From contig JBBTWG010000037.1 of the NCBI GenBank assembly GCA_038062935.1, positions 1-35,154 of the forward strand: a stretch of 35,154 bases of DNA, given 5' to 3'. Position 1 is the first letter of the stretch; each line of letters starts with the position of its first letter. The translations under genes were made by a program, and so were the position numbers. The DNA comes from JBBTWG01 sp038062935. GTDB lineage: Bacteria > Patescibacteriota > Gracilibacteria > UBA1369 > UBA12463. This document shows, one piece after another, positions 13,615 to 21,007 of the stretch. The notes beneath the pieces are model-generated. The model did no database searches. It saw only the letters and a list, made by a program, of their open reading frames with translations, and had not been told where the DNA came from.

Positions 13615-14612
13615 ACTTTCTTTTCGATGTACTTTGCGAGGTCCAAAAGTCTCTGACTGTAGCCCCATTCATTGTCGTACCAGGCCATGACTTTGATCAT
13701 GTTTCCGCCAATGACTTTTGTGAGTTTCCCGTCGATGATCGAAGATGCGGAATTGCCGACGATGTCGGAAGAGACGATCGGATCTTCGGTGTATTCGATG
13801 ATATTTTTGTAAGCACCTTCTGCGGCTTTTTTCAGGACTTCATTCACTTCTTCTTTTGTGGTTTCTTTTTCGACTGTGCAGACGAGATCGGTCGCCGATC
13901 CATTAACCACTGGGACGCGCATGGCGAATCCGTCCATTTTTCCATCGAGTTCTGGAACCACGAGTCCGAGTGCTTTTGCAGCGCCGGTGGATGTTGGGAT
14001 GATGTTTGCTGCTGCTGCGCGCCCACGACGGGCGTCTTTGTGTGTTAGGTCGAGCGTGCGTTGATCGTTGGTATATGCGTGAATTGTAGTCATGAGACCG
14101 TGTTTGATTTTGAAATGATCGTTCAGGACTTTTGCAAATGGTGCGAGACAGTTCGTCGTGCAGGATGCGTTGCTGAAAATAATATGTTTCGCGGGATCGA
14201 ACGTTTCGTGATTGACGCCGTAAACGAAAGTGCCTTCCACGCCTTTTCCTGGAGCGGTAATCATGACTCTTTTGGCACCGGATGTGAGATGTGCGGAAGC
14301 CTTGTCTTTGTCAGTGAATGCGCCAGTTGCTTCGAAGACGAGATCAACATTATTTTCTTTCCATGGAAGTTTCGCTGCGTCTCTTTCCATTGAGTAGGGG
14401 ATTTCGCGACCGTTGACGATGAGCGATTTTTCTGTGAAAGATACTGTGCCTTTGAATCGCCCATGGGTTGTGTCATATTTCAATAAATACGCGGCACTTT
14501 CTGGAGGATTTGGATCGTTGATTGCGACAATTTCGACCCTTTTATCGTATTCATTGGCTCGGAATACGATTCTTCCGATACGACCGAAACCGTTGATAGC
14601 GACGCGAAGCAT
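13611..14612 (-). CDS. gap: Glyceraldehyde-3-phosphate dehydrogenase, type I
   Basis: 333-residue glycolytic/gluconeogenic enzyme that oxidises glyceraldehyde-3-phosphate with phosphate to 1,3-bisphosphoglycerate. It has NGFGRIGR (residues 7-14), Asp33 in AINDP (favours NAD over NADP), catalytic Cys151 in SNASCTTNCL, and the C-terminal VMAWYDNEWGYSQRL. The frame is open to 14693, but homology and an upstream promoter put the start at ATG 14612. The leader of about 30 nt contains heptamer array B instead of a Shine-Dalgarno sequence. Confidence 0.98.
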   Translation of the reverse strand: MLRVAINGFGRIGRIVFRANEYDKRVEIVAINDPNPPESAAYLLKYDTTHGRFKGTVSFTEKSLIVNGREIPYSMERDAAKLPWKENNVDLVFEATGAFTDKDKASAHLTSGAKRVMITAPGKGVEGTFVYGVNHETFDPAKHIIFSNASCTTNCLAPFAKVLNDHFKIKHGLMTTIHAYTNDQRTLDLTHKDARRGRAAAANIIPTSTGAAKALGLVVPELDGKMDGFAMRVPVVNGSATDLVCTVEKETTKEEVNEVLKKAAEGAYKNIIEYTEDPIVSSDIVGNSASSIIDGKLTKVIGGNMIKVMAWYDNEWGYSQRLLDLAKYIEKKV

Positions 14613-14621
14613 GGGGGAGGG

Positions 14622-14640
14622 GTTAGGATTTAGGATGGAG
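14622..14640 (-). repeat. Heptamer array B (gap leader)
   Basis: Plus-strand units GTTAGGA, TTTAGGA, TGGAG form two and a half copies of the heptamer. They fall between the predicted transcription start (about 14642) and the gap ATG (14612), so they are transcribed as an untranslated leader. Confidence 0.75.
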
Positions 14641-14648
14641 TTGGCGGC

Positions 14649-14657
14649 ATTATAGCA
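14649..14657 (-). promoter_or_regulatory. gap promoter, extended -10
   Basis: TGC-TATAAT on the minus strand (14657-14649) is an extended -10 element; the -35 region is weak (TTCCCA at 16 nt). The start point is predicted near 14642. Confidence 0.6.
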
Positions 14658-14730
14658 GGGGTTGGTGGAGTGGGAAGAGCTTGGTCCACCCACAGGGGGT
14701 CTGGAAGTTTATTTTTTTGAATGCTTTTAA

Positions 14731-14760
14731 AAAAAAAGAGGCTTTTGAAGCCTCTTTTTT
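14731..14760. terminator. Bidirectional intrinsic terminator
   Basis: Perfect 7-bp stem GAGGCTT (14738-14744) and AAGCCTC (14748-14754) with a 3-nt loop, flanked by seven or more A on the left and six T on the right. It works for either strand; the gene ending here is the minus-strand coiled-coil gene (stop at 14776). Confidence 0.9.
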
Positions 14761-14775
14761 GAGATATTTTTTGTG

Positions 14776-15825
14776 CTAGAAGTCAAAATCGTGCCGATCT
14801 TCTTGATCTGAGAATTTTCCTCCGCCGAGCTCTTCTTTCAAGTTTTCAATTTCTGTTTCGAGATCTTCACCTGCTTCGTCCATGCGTGATTTAATATCTT
14901 CAATGGCTTCACGATCACATGTGCCTGCTTTTGCAAGAGTGCGAGCTTCGTCGACAATAGTGAGCGCATCGCTGAATATTGTTTCTAGGCTTGATGTATC
15001 GAGTTTATTTCGTTTAAATTCTTTGATTACTCTTTCTATCTGTTTTTTGCCTCTATCAACTTCACTCACGATGCGTCCGATTTCTGAACATGATTGAATT
15101 GTTTCCCGGATTTGGTTGAAGCTTTCGTGAAGTTCATTGTTCCAGAAATAATCCTGGAGCAGATCGCGCGCCTCTTCCCACTGTTCGGCTGTGGCATAAT
15201 TGCCAATTTGTTTGTAGTTTCTTTCACACTCTTTTACTTTTGCGTCTCCTTCAGCGAGGAGTGTTGATACATCAATTTTTGACTGTCTTGCTTGTCTTGA
15301 CGCTTCCTTCATCGAGCGTGCAAAATTTTTGCAGGTGCTTTTATTTTCTTTCAATCCTCGGAAAACATCGTTTTGTGCGTTGAGGCCATTGAGAGATTCC
15401 CAGAGATCTGCTGCAACATCTCCAATTTCTGGTTGAATGACATCGTTCCGTAGGTCCTCGAAATCTCCTTGGGTGCTGATCGCCTGGAGGGCTTTTTTTG
15501 CTTTCTCGACTGCACCACAGAATTCTGTGACTTTTTTTCCTATTTCGATCGCGCTTTTTGATCCGTTCTTCTGACTTTGTTTTATCTGCCTTGTCATGTT
15601 CTTACATTCATTTGTTCGATCATTCATATGCCGGATTTCATTCTTTTTCTGATCCTGAAATTCTTTTTCAGCTTCTTGCTCATCCTCTAAATCCTGCATA
15701 GCTCCGCTATTAAATAAGCTTTGTACAACTAAGTTTGCAGAAAGCACGCCTCCCGAGATGGATCCTCCAAGTGCGAGAAAACCTATGAGGGCATAGCCGA
15801 CAGTGTTTAAAGAGAATTTTTTCAT
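14776..15825 (-). CDS. Membrane-anchored coiled-coil protein of unknown function
   Basis: 349 residues: an N-terminal membrane anchor (about 8-37, with a Gly/Ser-rich core) followed by an almost entirely helical, Lys/Glu-rich region with coiled-coil character. Four cysteines sit in repeated contexts (RTNECKNMTRQIK, KSTCKNFARSMKEA, KVKECERNYKQI, TIQSCSEIGRIV). These resemble a degenerate repeat of about 60-70 residues, possibly linked by disulfides outside the cell. I recognise no family. The start is ATG 15825: a strong promoter (TTGACA, 17 nt, TAAAAT) overlaps the upstream extension of the frame. It ends at a strong terminator. Confidence 0.75.
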   Translation of the reverse strand: MKKFSLNTVGYALIGFLALGGSISGGVLSANLVVQSLFNSGAMQDLEDEQEAEKEFQDQKKNEIRHMNDRTNECKNMTRQIKQSQKNGSKSAIEIGKKVTEFCGAVEKAKKALQAISTQGDFEDLRNDVIQPEIGDVAADLWESLNGLNAQNDVFRGLKENKSTCKNFARSMKEASRQARQSKIDVSTLLAEGDAKVKECERNYKQIGNYATAEQWEEARDLLQDYFWNNELHESFNQIRETIQSCSEIGRIVSEVDRGKKQIERVIKEFKRNKLDTSSLETIFSDALTIVDEARTLAKAGTCDREAIEDIKSRMDEAGEDLETEIENLKEELGGGKFSDQEDRHDFDF

Positions 15826-15853
15826 AGGATTGGTTTTAGTTTTTATTAGTTTT

Positions 15854-15882
15854 ATTTTACTGTATTTTCTTTGTTTTGTCAA
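15854..15882 (-). promoter_or_regulatory. Promoter of the coiled-coil gene
   Basis: Consensus TTGACA (15882-15877), 17-nt spacer, TAAAAT (15859-15854) on the minus strand. The predicted leader is about 22 nt, A-rich, without a Shine-Dalgarno sequence. Confidence 0.85.
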
Positions 15883-15908
15883 GTATTAGCTTTATTTATA
15901 TCGTATTA

Positions 15909-17024
15909 TTATTTCGAGAAATATGAAAACAGATAACATCTGATGTTTCCGTTGAAGAGTTTTCGGTTTTTGTCTGCGTCGCGTTCGAAAAGTTGCTGGA
16001 GATTTTCGTGTGATGTGATGAAGAAGAGTGAGCAGTTTTTGGTTTGAGAGAATTTTTTGCCGAATTTTCGCATCATTTCTTCGACGTGGGATTTTTCTTC
16101 CAGGCGTTCGCCGTATGGGGGATTGCTGATGAAGGTGCAGTTTTCCAGAGTGTTGAAATCATATGTGTTGAAATCATTTTGCTCGAAATGGATTTTTTCG
16201 AATCCTGCGTTTTTGGCGTTTTCTTGTGCGACGGTGATCATTTTGGCGTCGATATCGGAGCAATAAATGCGACATTCTTCTTCGGGTTTTGCGGCCTTGC
16301 GCGCTTCTTCCTTCGCTTCTGCGATTTTTTCTGTATTCATCCATGGCCATTTCTCGAATGCGAAACTTCTGTTGAGTCCTGGAGCCATGTTGTGCGCAAT
16401 GAGTGCTGCTTCGATTCCTATCGTTCCGCTGCCACAAAAAGCGTCGATGAGTGTGCGCCCTGGCTTCCAGTCCGAGAGTTTTACCAGTGCTGCGGCCAGC
16501 GTTTCTTTGATGGGTGCGACGTTCGTGTGCTTGCGGTAGCCGCGTTTGTGCAAGCTTTCTCCTGAAGAATCGATCGAAATCACAAATTGATCTTTGTTGG
16601 ATTTGACTATGATTTGGAAAACAGCGCCAGAATTCTCTGGAAAAACTTCGAGATTATTTTTTTGTTGAAGTTTTTTGACGATCGCTTTTTTGACGATACT
16701 CTGGATTGCTGGTTCGGAATGAAGGATGGATTTCACGCTGGTGGCTGCGATAGGAAAGGCGTCGTTGGTGCCAATATATTTTCCCCAATCGAGTGCGTTG
16801 ACCTGATTGAAAAGTTCTTCAAACGTCGTTGCAGTGAATTCCCCGATTTTTATCTGTACACGATCGGCGCAACGGAGCCAGAGATTTGCTCGTACAAGGT
16901 CGAGTTCTTCGCCTTTGAAAAAAATGCGTCCATCCTCGGTCTTGATTGTCCAGAGGCCGAGTTTTTTGATCTCGTCGTGCACGAGTTTTTCGAGTCCGAA
17001 TGCGCAGGTTGCGATGAGTTCCAT
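15909..17024 (-). CDS. THUMP-domain rRNA methyltransferase, RlmL-type
   Basis: 371-residue putative 23S rRNA guanine-N2 methyltransferase of the RlmL N-terminal/YpsC group. Layout: a ferredoxin-like start (MELIATCAFGLEKLVHDEIKKLG), a THUMP RNA-binding domain (about 50-160) and a Rossmann methyltransferase with the SAM loop IDAFCGSGTIGIEAAL (near 190-205) and the catalytic SNPPYGERL motif (near 300). It lacks the second methyltransferase (RlmK) of E. coli RlmL. It is divergent from sua5 with only 25 bp between start codons. Confidence 0.9.
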   Translation of the reverse strand: MELIATCAFGLEKLVHDEIKKLGLWTIKTEDGRIFFKGEELDLVRANLWLRCADRVQIKIGEFTATTFEELFNQVNALDWGKYIGTNDAFPIAATSVKSILHSEPAIQSIVKKAIVKKLQQKNNLEVFPENSGAVFQIIVKSNKDQFVISIDSSGESLHKRGYRKHTNVAPIKETLAAALVKLSDWKPGRTLIDAFCGSGTIGIEAALIAHNMAPGLNRSFAFEKWPWMNTEKIAEAKEEARKAAKPEEECRIYCSDIDAKMITVAQENAKNAGFEKIHFEQNDFNTYDFNTLENCTFISNPPYGERLEEKSHVEEMMRKFGKKFSQTKNCSLFFITSHENLQQLFERDADKNRKLFNGNIRCYLFSYFSK

Positions 17025-17037
17025 GGGAATTTATGCT
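17009..17037 (+). promoter_or_regulatory. sua5 promoter
   Basis: TTGCGA (17009-17014), 17-nt spacer, TATGCT (17032-17037), ending 12 nt before ATG 17050. It overlaps the first codons and upstream region of the divergent methyltransferase gene, whose own -10-like CATAAA lies at 17035-17030. Confidence 0.5.
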
Positions 17038-17049
17038 ATTCTTTCCTCC

Positions 17050-17667
17050 ATGGTAGCTCCTCTCAATACTCTTCAACAAGCCCAGCTCGTTCTCAATCAG
17101 GGCGGCGTAGTGCTGCATCCGACCGAAACCTGCTATGGATTTGCGTGTGATGCGACGAATATGGCTGCGGTTCGCAATTTGTACGAACTCAAGAAAATGC
17201 CTTTGGAGAAGCCTTCTTCCCTGATGGTTGCGAGTTTTGAGCGTGCGAGTGGGTATGGTGAATTTTCTCATCTTGCTCAAGCTTTGGCAGAAAAATATTG
17301 GCCTGGACCTCTGACCCTCATTGTTCCTCGGAAAAACCTTCCTGAATTTCTGAATCCTGGAGCTACGACGGTTGGTCTTCGTGTGCCGTCACATGCGTGG
17401 ACACTGGAACTTTTGAAAATGTGTAATTTTCCTTTGATTACGACGAGTGCGAATGTGAGTGGCCAGCCGCAGGCGTATGAAGTCGCTGAAGTATTGAGGC
17501 AACTCGGTGATGTGCGTCCTGGCTTCGTCGTGGATATGGGGAAAATTCCTTCAGAAAAACCTTCGACAATTGTGGAAGTGACAGGGGAGTTGGTGAAAAT
17601 TGTACGTGAAGGACCTATTGCTTCTGCTGAGATTCTTGCTTTTTGTGCTTCTTTTTCTCGATTATGA
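17050..17667 (+). CDS. Threonylcarbamoyl-AMP synthase (Sua5/YwlC/TsaC)
   Basis: 205-residue enzyme making threonylcarbamoyl-AMP from threonine, bicarbonate and ATP, the first step of tRNA t6A37 modification. YrdC-domain hallmarks are HPTETCYGFACDA, LKKMPLEKPSSLMV, the YWPGPLTLIV motif and TTSANVSGQP. It lacks the C-terminal Sua5 domain, so it is the short TsaC type. The frame extends upstream to 16807, but homology begins near ATG 17050. The 3-prime end overlaps the convergent dedA gene by 53 bp. Confidence 0.95.
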   Translation: MVAPLNTLQQAQLVLNQGGVVLHPTETCYGFACDATNMAAVRNLYELKKMPLEKPSSLMVASFERASGYGEFSHLAQALAEKYWPGPLTLIVPRKNLPEFLNPGATTVGLRVPSHAWTLELLKMCNFPLITTSANVSGQPQAYEVAEVLRQLGDVRPGFVVDMGKIPSEKPSTIVEVTGELVKIVREGPIASAEILAFCASFSRL

Positions 17668-18232
17668 TGTGGGTGATTGTTGGCAGAATCGAGAGGACAA
17701 TGATGATAAGAATGATCGGGAATACGTATTTTTCGGCGTCTGGAACCGTGCGGCCGAGGAGGTTTCCGGCTCCGATGAGTGAACAAGTCCAGAGAAGCCC
17801 GCCCGCGATGTTGTAGATAAGAAATTTTCGATATTCCATCTGTCCCACGCCTGCGAGTGTTGGCGTGAAAGTTCGTATGATCGGTATGAAGCGTGCGAGA
17901 ATGATAGATTTTCCTCCATGTTTTTCGAAAAATGTTCTGGCTTTTTCGATGTGATCTTTGTGGAAGAAAAAAGAGTCTTCTTTTTTGAAAATTTTTGGGC
18001 CAATTTTTTTGCCGATAAAATATCCAGTACTGTCACCGGTGATTGCGGCTACTATCGTGAGAATCAGCAAAACCCAGATGTTCATATACCCTTGTGATGC
18101 GAGAAATCCTGCGGTGAAGAGGAGGCTGTCGCCGGGAAGGAAGAACCCTGCGAGAAGTCCGGATTCTGCGAAGACGATCGCAGTGATTCCGATATATCCG
18201 CCGGTTTTGATGAGAGCTTCTATGTCGAGCAC
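17615..18232 (-). CDS. DedA-family membrane protein (VTT domain)
   Basis: Inner-membrane DedA/SNARE-associated (VTT) protein; relatives flip or transport lipids such as undecaprenyl phosphate. Signatures: FAESGLLAGFFLPGDSLLFTAGFLAS, the GDSTGYFIGKKIG loop, and ARFIPIIRTFTPTLAGVGQM with its essential Arg and Pro. I place the start at GTG 18232, giving 205 residues in family register, because TACAAT lies exactly 6 nt before it. The alternative ATG 18373 would add 47 poorly conserved residues (252 in all). The 3-prime end overlaps sua5 by 53 bp on the opposite strand. Confidence 0.88.
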   Translation of the reverse strand: MLDIEALIKTGGYIGITAIVFAESGLLAGFFLPGDSLLFTAGFLASQGYMNIWVLLILTIVAAITGDSTGYFIGKKIGPKIFKKEDSFFFHKDHIEKARTFFEKHGGKSIILARFIPIIRTFTPTLAGVGQMEYRKFLIYNIAGGLLWTCSLIGAGNLLGRTVPDAEKYVFPIILIIIVLSILPTITHIIIEKKKHKKQESQQKQ

Positions 18233-18366
18233 GGTGGGATTGTACACGAAGTTGTTTTCAGTTGAAATCTTCGAAGAATGGTTGATGTATTTTTCACTGC
18301 TCAAACTTTTTATCCAATAACCAAAAAATTGTGCAAGAAGATGTGAGTATATTTTTTGTACTGTCG

Positions 18367-18395
18367 TTGACATTGGGTTTTTTTAGCTTTATTCT
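18367..18395 (+). promoter_or_regulatory. rsmH promoter (leaderless)
   Basis: Consensus TTGACA (18367-18372), 17-nt spacer, TATTCT (18390-18395), then 5 nt to ATG 18401. Transcription must start at or next to the start codon. Confidence 0.85.
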
Positions 18396-18400
18396 GGTCG

Positions 18401-19375
18401 ATGTTCGGTAGAGTAAAAAAGTTATACGCATTCTTGGACAAAAATTTATCTCACATTTCCGTTCTTCGACAACCCGTTTCAGACTTCTTGAATCTGCATG
18501 CTGGTGATCTCATGATTGATGGGACTTTGGGGCTTGCTGGTCACGCCTGTGACGCCCTTCGGGCGATGGGCTCGACTGGTCATCTCTATTGCTTTGATCA
18601 GGATGAAAATCATCTCGCGTTTGCGCGCGACAGGCTTTTGCAGATTTCCTCGAATTTCACACTTTTTCATGCGAACTTTTCTGAAATGCAGGAACGTCTC
18701 GCATCTGTCGGAGTTTCGCAAGTGAATGGAATTTTACTCGATTTGGGACTCGCTTCTCCGCATATTGATGACCCGGAAAGGGGATTTTCTTTTCTGCGTG
18801 ATGGGCCGCTCGATATGCGTTTCAGTCCAGAGCTCACTCCTGCGACTGCTGCGGATATTGTGAATACCTGGAGTGTTGCTGATCTGCAGACGATTTTTTG
18901 GCGCTATGGAGAGGAAAAATTTGCTCGTCGGATTGTGCAAGGAATTGTGGATTATCGTGAAGAAAAACCTTTTACCCGTACGAAAGAGCTTGCTGATCTC
19001 ATCGTTCAGGTGACTCCTCGTTTGTATCACGTCAAAGTGCATCCTGCGACACGCGTTTTTCAGGCTCTACGCATCGCTGTGAATCGTGAACTTGAAGTTT
19101 TAGAAAATGTTTTACCGCAAGCAGTTTCGTTGCTGGCGAAGGGTGGACGGTTGGTGATTATCTCCTACCATTCGCTCGAAGATCGTATTGTGAAACATTT
19201 TCTGAAATCTCAAGCCGCTGAGTGTATTTGCCCTCCAGAAGTTCTGAGATGCGTGTGTCCCGGGACGCCAATTCTGAAATTGGTGACCAAAAAACCGATA
19301 GAACCTTCGGAAGAAGAGATATCCCAAAATCCTCGCAGCCGCAGCGCCAAAATGCGGGTCGCCGAAAAGTTCTAA
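18401..19375 (+). CDS. rsmH: 16S rRNA (cytosine-1402-N4) methyltransferase
   Basis: 324-residue SAM-dependent methyltransferase (MraW) modifying C1402 in the ribosomal P site. It shows DGTLGLAGHACDAL (SAM loop, near 40), LLDLGLASPHIDDPERGFSF, the FQALRIAVNREL segment and ISYHSLEDRIVKHF near the C-terminus. In many bacteria it opens the division and cell wall cluster ahead of ftsL, which is also the order here. Starts at ATG 18401 under a leaderless promoter. Confidence 0.98.
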   Translation: MFGRVKKLYAFLDKNLSHISVLRQPVSDFLNLHAGDLMIDGTLGLAGHACDALRAMGSTGHLYCFDQDENHLAFARDRLLQISSNFTLFHANFSEMQERLASVGVSQVNGILLDLGLASPHIDDPERGFSFLRDGPLDMRFSPELTPATAADIVNTWSVADLQTIFWRYGEEKFARRIVQGIVDYREEKPFTRTKELADLIVQVTPRLYHVKVHPATRVFQALRIAVNRELEVLENVLPQAVSLLAKGGRLVIISYHSLEDRIVKHFLKSQAAECICPPEVLRCVCPGTPILKLVTKKPIEPSEEEISQNPRSRSAKMRVAEKF

Positions 19376-19426
19376 ACACTCTGAAAAGCCAAAGGCTTTG
19401 AAGAGAATGCATCTATTGTAGCCCTC

Positions 19427-19456
19427 CTACATCCTACATCCTCAATCCTAAATCCT
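19427..19456 (+). repeat. Heptamer array C (rsmH / ftsL junction)
   Basis: Reads on the plus strand as CTACATC, CTACATC, CTCAATC, CTAAATC, ending 4 nt before the GTG start of the ftsL-like gene at 19461. Same orientation relative to the gene as arrays A, B, E and F. Confidence 0.85.
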
Positions 19457-19460
19457 TCTC

Positions 19461-19943
19461 GTGTACTCCTCCTCTCACTCTTATCGTTCGTTCTCTTACT
19501 CACGACCCCGGTTCGCTCCGCGACGGCTCCATCAGGCGTCTTCCATGCGGCGTTCTTCTGGGTCTTTTTTGCAATCTTTTTCTGGAATTTCGAATCTCTT
19601 TCGGTTGCCTTCTTTGGCTTCTTTGCGTGCCGTGAATTTCTCAAAAATTCTCCAGTCTTTTCGTTTTGGAACTGCGTTTTTTGTCGCTTCGGCGGTATTT
19701 TTTGTCTTGGGACTCAGTTTTATTACGCTTATTTTTTCCACGCATGAGGTTACAAAAGGCTACGTGCTGCGTGATTTGGAGTCGAAGCGTCAAGTGCTCC
19801 TCCGTGATAACAATGTGATCTCGATGCAGGTGGCGCAGGCACAGGCGTTGCAGGCTGTGTACAAAAGTCCGCAACTTACTCATATGCGTCATGCGCGCAA
19901 CATTACTTATATGCGTGGAGAAACTACGATGGCGAGCCGGTAA
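19461..19943 (+). CDS. FtsL-like septum protein
   Basis: 160 residues with a bitopic layout: a basic Ser/Arg-rich cytoplasmic N-terminus (1-68), one membrane segment (about 69-93) and a short extracytoplasmic coiled coil (about 97-130, ...VTKGYVLRDLESKRQVLLRDNNVISMQ...). Sequence identity to FtsL is always weak, so the assignment rests on topology and on position directly after rsmH. FtsL joins FtsB/FtsQ to activate septal FtsWI. The start is GTG 19461, or ATG 19545 with a shorter tail. DivIC/FtsB is the main alternative. Confidence 0.65.
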   Translation: MYSSSHSYRSFSYSRPRFAPRRLHQASSMRRSSGSFLQSFSGISNLFRLPSLASLRAVNFSKILQSFRFGTAFFVASAVFFVLGLSFITLIFSTHEVTKGYVLRDLESKRQVLLRDNNVISMQVAQAQALQAVYKSPQLTHMRHARNITYMRGETTMASR

Positions 19944-19953
19944 GAGCTAGGAG

Positions 19954-19981
19954 GTTAGGATTTAGGATGTAGGACTTAGGA
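19954..19981 (+). repeat. Heptamer array D (ftsL / fba junction)
   Basis: Four plus-strand units GTTAGGA, TTTAGGA, TGTAGGA, CTTAGGA. This is the only array in opposite orientation to the following gene; it lies after the ftsL stop and before the fba promoter. Confidence 0.85.
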
Positions 19982-20004
19982 AGTTTTTCCCTTTTTTTCT
20001 GAAC

Positions 20005-20033
20005 TTGCACCTTCTCTTTTCGTCCGTTACTCT
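20005..20033 (+). promoter_or_regulatory. fba promoter
   Basis: TTGCAC (20005-20010), 17-nt spacer, TACTCT (20028-20033), predicted leader of about 33 nt. The leader holds a 9-bp imperfect hairpin (AGAAAACTT with AAGCTTTCT) just before the start and no Shine-Dalgarno sequence. Confidence 0.55.
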
Positions 20034-20072
20034 TGGATTCAAGAAAACTTCATTTTTTAAAAAGCTTTCTCT

Positions 20073-20990
20073 ATGGCTGACAATCTCCGTTTTTTCCAAA
20101 CTGCTTCTTATACGTCTGGTGAATTGAGTAATGTCCAGAAATTTCTTCGACCGAGTGGTCGGACACTTATTTTGCCGTATGACCAGTTCGTGGAGCACGA
20201 TTGTCGACATTTGAACGCTGAATCTGATGCGGGAAATCCGGATTATATTATGAAGCTTGCGGTGGATGGGGGATACAATGCTGTGGCGGTGCATTATGGT
20301 GTGGCGAAGCGATTTTGGCAGAAATACAAAACGCAGGTTCCTTTGATTTTGAAAGTGAATGGGAAGACGAGTTTTCCTTCTGCGGCGAAACCTTTTTCGA
20401 CGTTTACTTCTTTTGTGGATGATGCGGTGAAAATTGGTGCAGTGGGTGTCGGATATACTTTGTATTATGGCAGTCCGCGCCAGGATGAGGATCTCCTCCA
20501 GCTCGCACAAACGCGCAAGGCGTGCGACGAAGCCGGGCTTCCTCTCATTGTGTGGGCGTATCCGCGCGGTGAAGCGGTGGATGCGAAGGGCGGTGCTTCT
20601 TCGAGTTATGCGCTCGAATCTGCGGCGCGCATGGCGATGGAAATGGGTGCGACGATTATTAAATCCAATGTTCCAAAAGCGATGAAACCGGAGTTTATGG
20701 ATGTGAAAGATATTCCTCAGTACTACAAAGATGTGGAGAAACAGATTCTCGCGATGCCGGCGACGGAGCAGATGAAAGAGCGTGCGCGTCGTGTGGTAAA
20801 AGCGGCGGCGGGGATTCCGGTGCTTTTCAGTGGTGGCGAAGAAGTGACAGAAGATCAACTTCGTGATCATTCTGCGGCTTGTATTGACGCGGGATGCTTC
20901 GGATTTATTTTTGGTCGCAATATGTGGAAGAGGCCTTATGATACGGCGATGAGGATGACGAAAGAATTGTCAGGGCTTTTGGATGCGTAA
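20073..20990 (+). CDS. Class I fructose-bisphosphate aldolase, archaeal (DhnA/FbaB) type
   Basis: 305-residue TIM-barrel aldolase interconverting fructose-1,6-bisphosphate with dihydroxyacetone phosphate and glyceraldehyde-3-phosphate by Schiff base chemistry. The likely Schiff-base lysine is Lys197 in GATIIKSNVPK, with Tyr163 in VWAYPRGEAV as proton donor; phosphate binding is in GIPVLFSGGEE and FGFIFGRNMW. Unlike the metal-dependent class II enzyme of most bacteria, it needs no metal. fbp follows by 17 nt, forming a sugar-phosphate operon. Confidence 0.92.
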   Translation: MADNLRFFQTASYTSGELSNVQKFLRPSGRTLILPYDQFVEHDCRHLNAESDAGNPDYIMKLAVDGGYNAVAVHYGVAKRFWQKYKTQVPLILKVNGKTSFPSAAKPFSTFTSFVDDAVKIGAVGVGYTLYYGSPRQDEDLLQLAQTRKACDEAGLPLIVWAYPRGEAVDAKGGASSSYALESAARMAMEMGATIIKSNVPKAMKPEFMDVKDIPQYYKDVEKQILAMPATEQMKERARRVVKAAAGIPVLFSGGEEVTEDQLRDHSAACIDAGCFGFIFGRNMWKRPYDTAMRMTKELSGLLDA

Positions 20991-21007
20991 TTTTCTAATG
21001 GTTTGTC

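Noticed and set aside
14613..14693. 27-codon N-terminal extension of gap
   Set aside because: It covers the TATAAT promoter and the heptamer array; GAPDH homology starts at ATG 14612.
16807..17049. 81-codon N-terminal extension of sua5
   Set aside because: It runs antisense through the divergent methyltransferase gene; family homology starts at about 17050.
19962..20870. 302-codon minus-strand ORF opposite fba
   Set aside because: Arg/His-rich translation typical of antisense to a coding gene; fba is unmistakable on the other strand.
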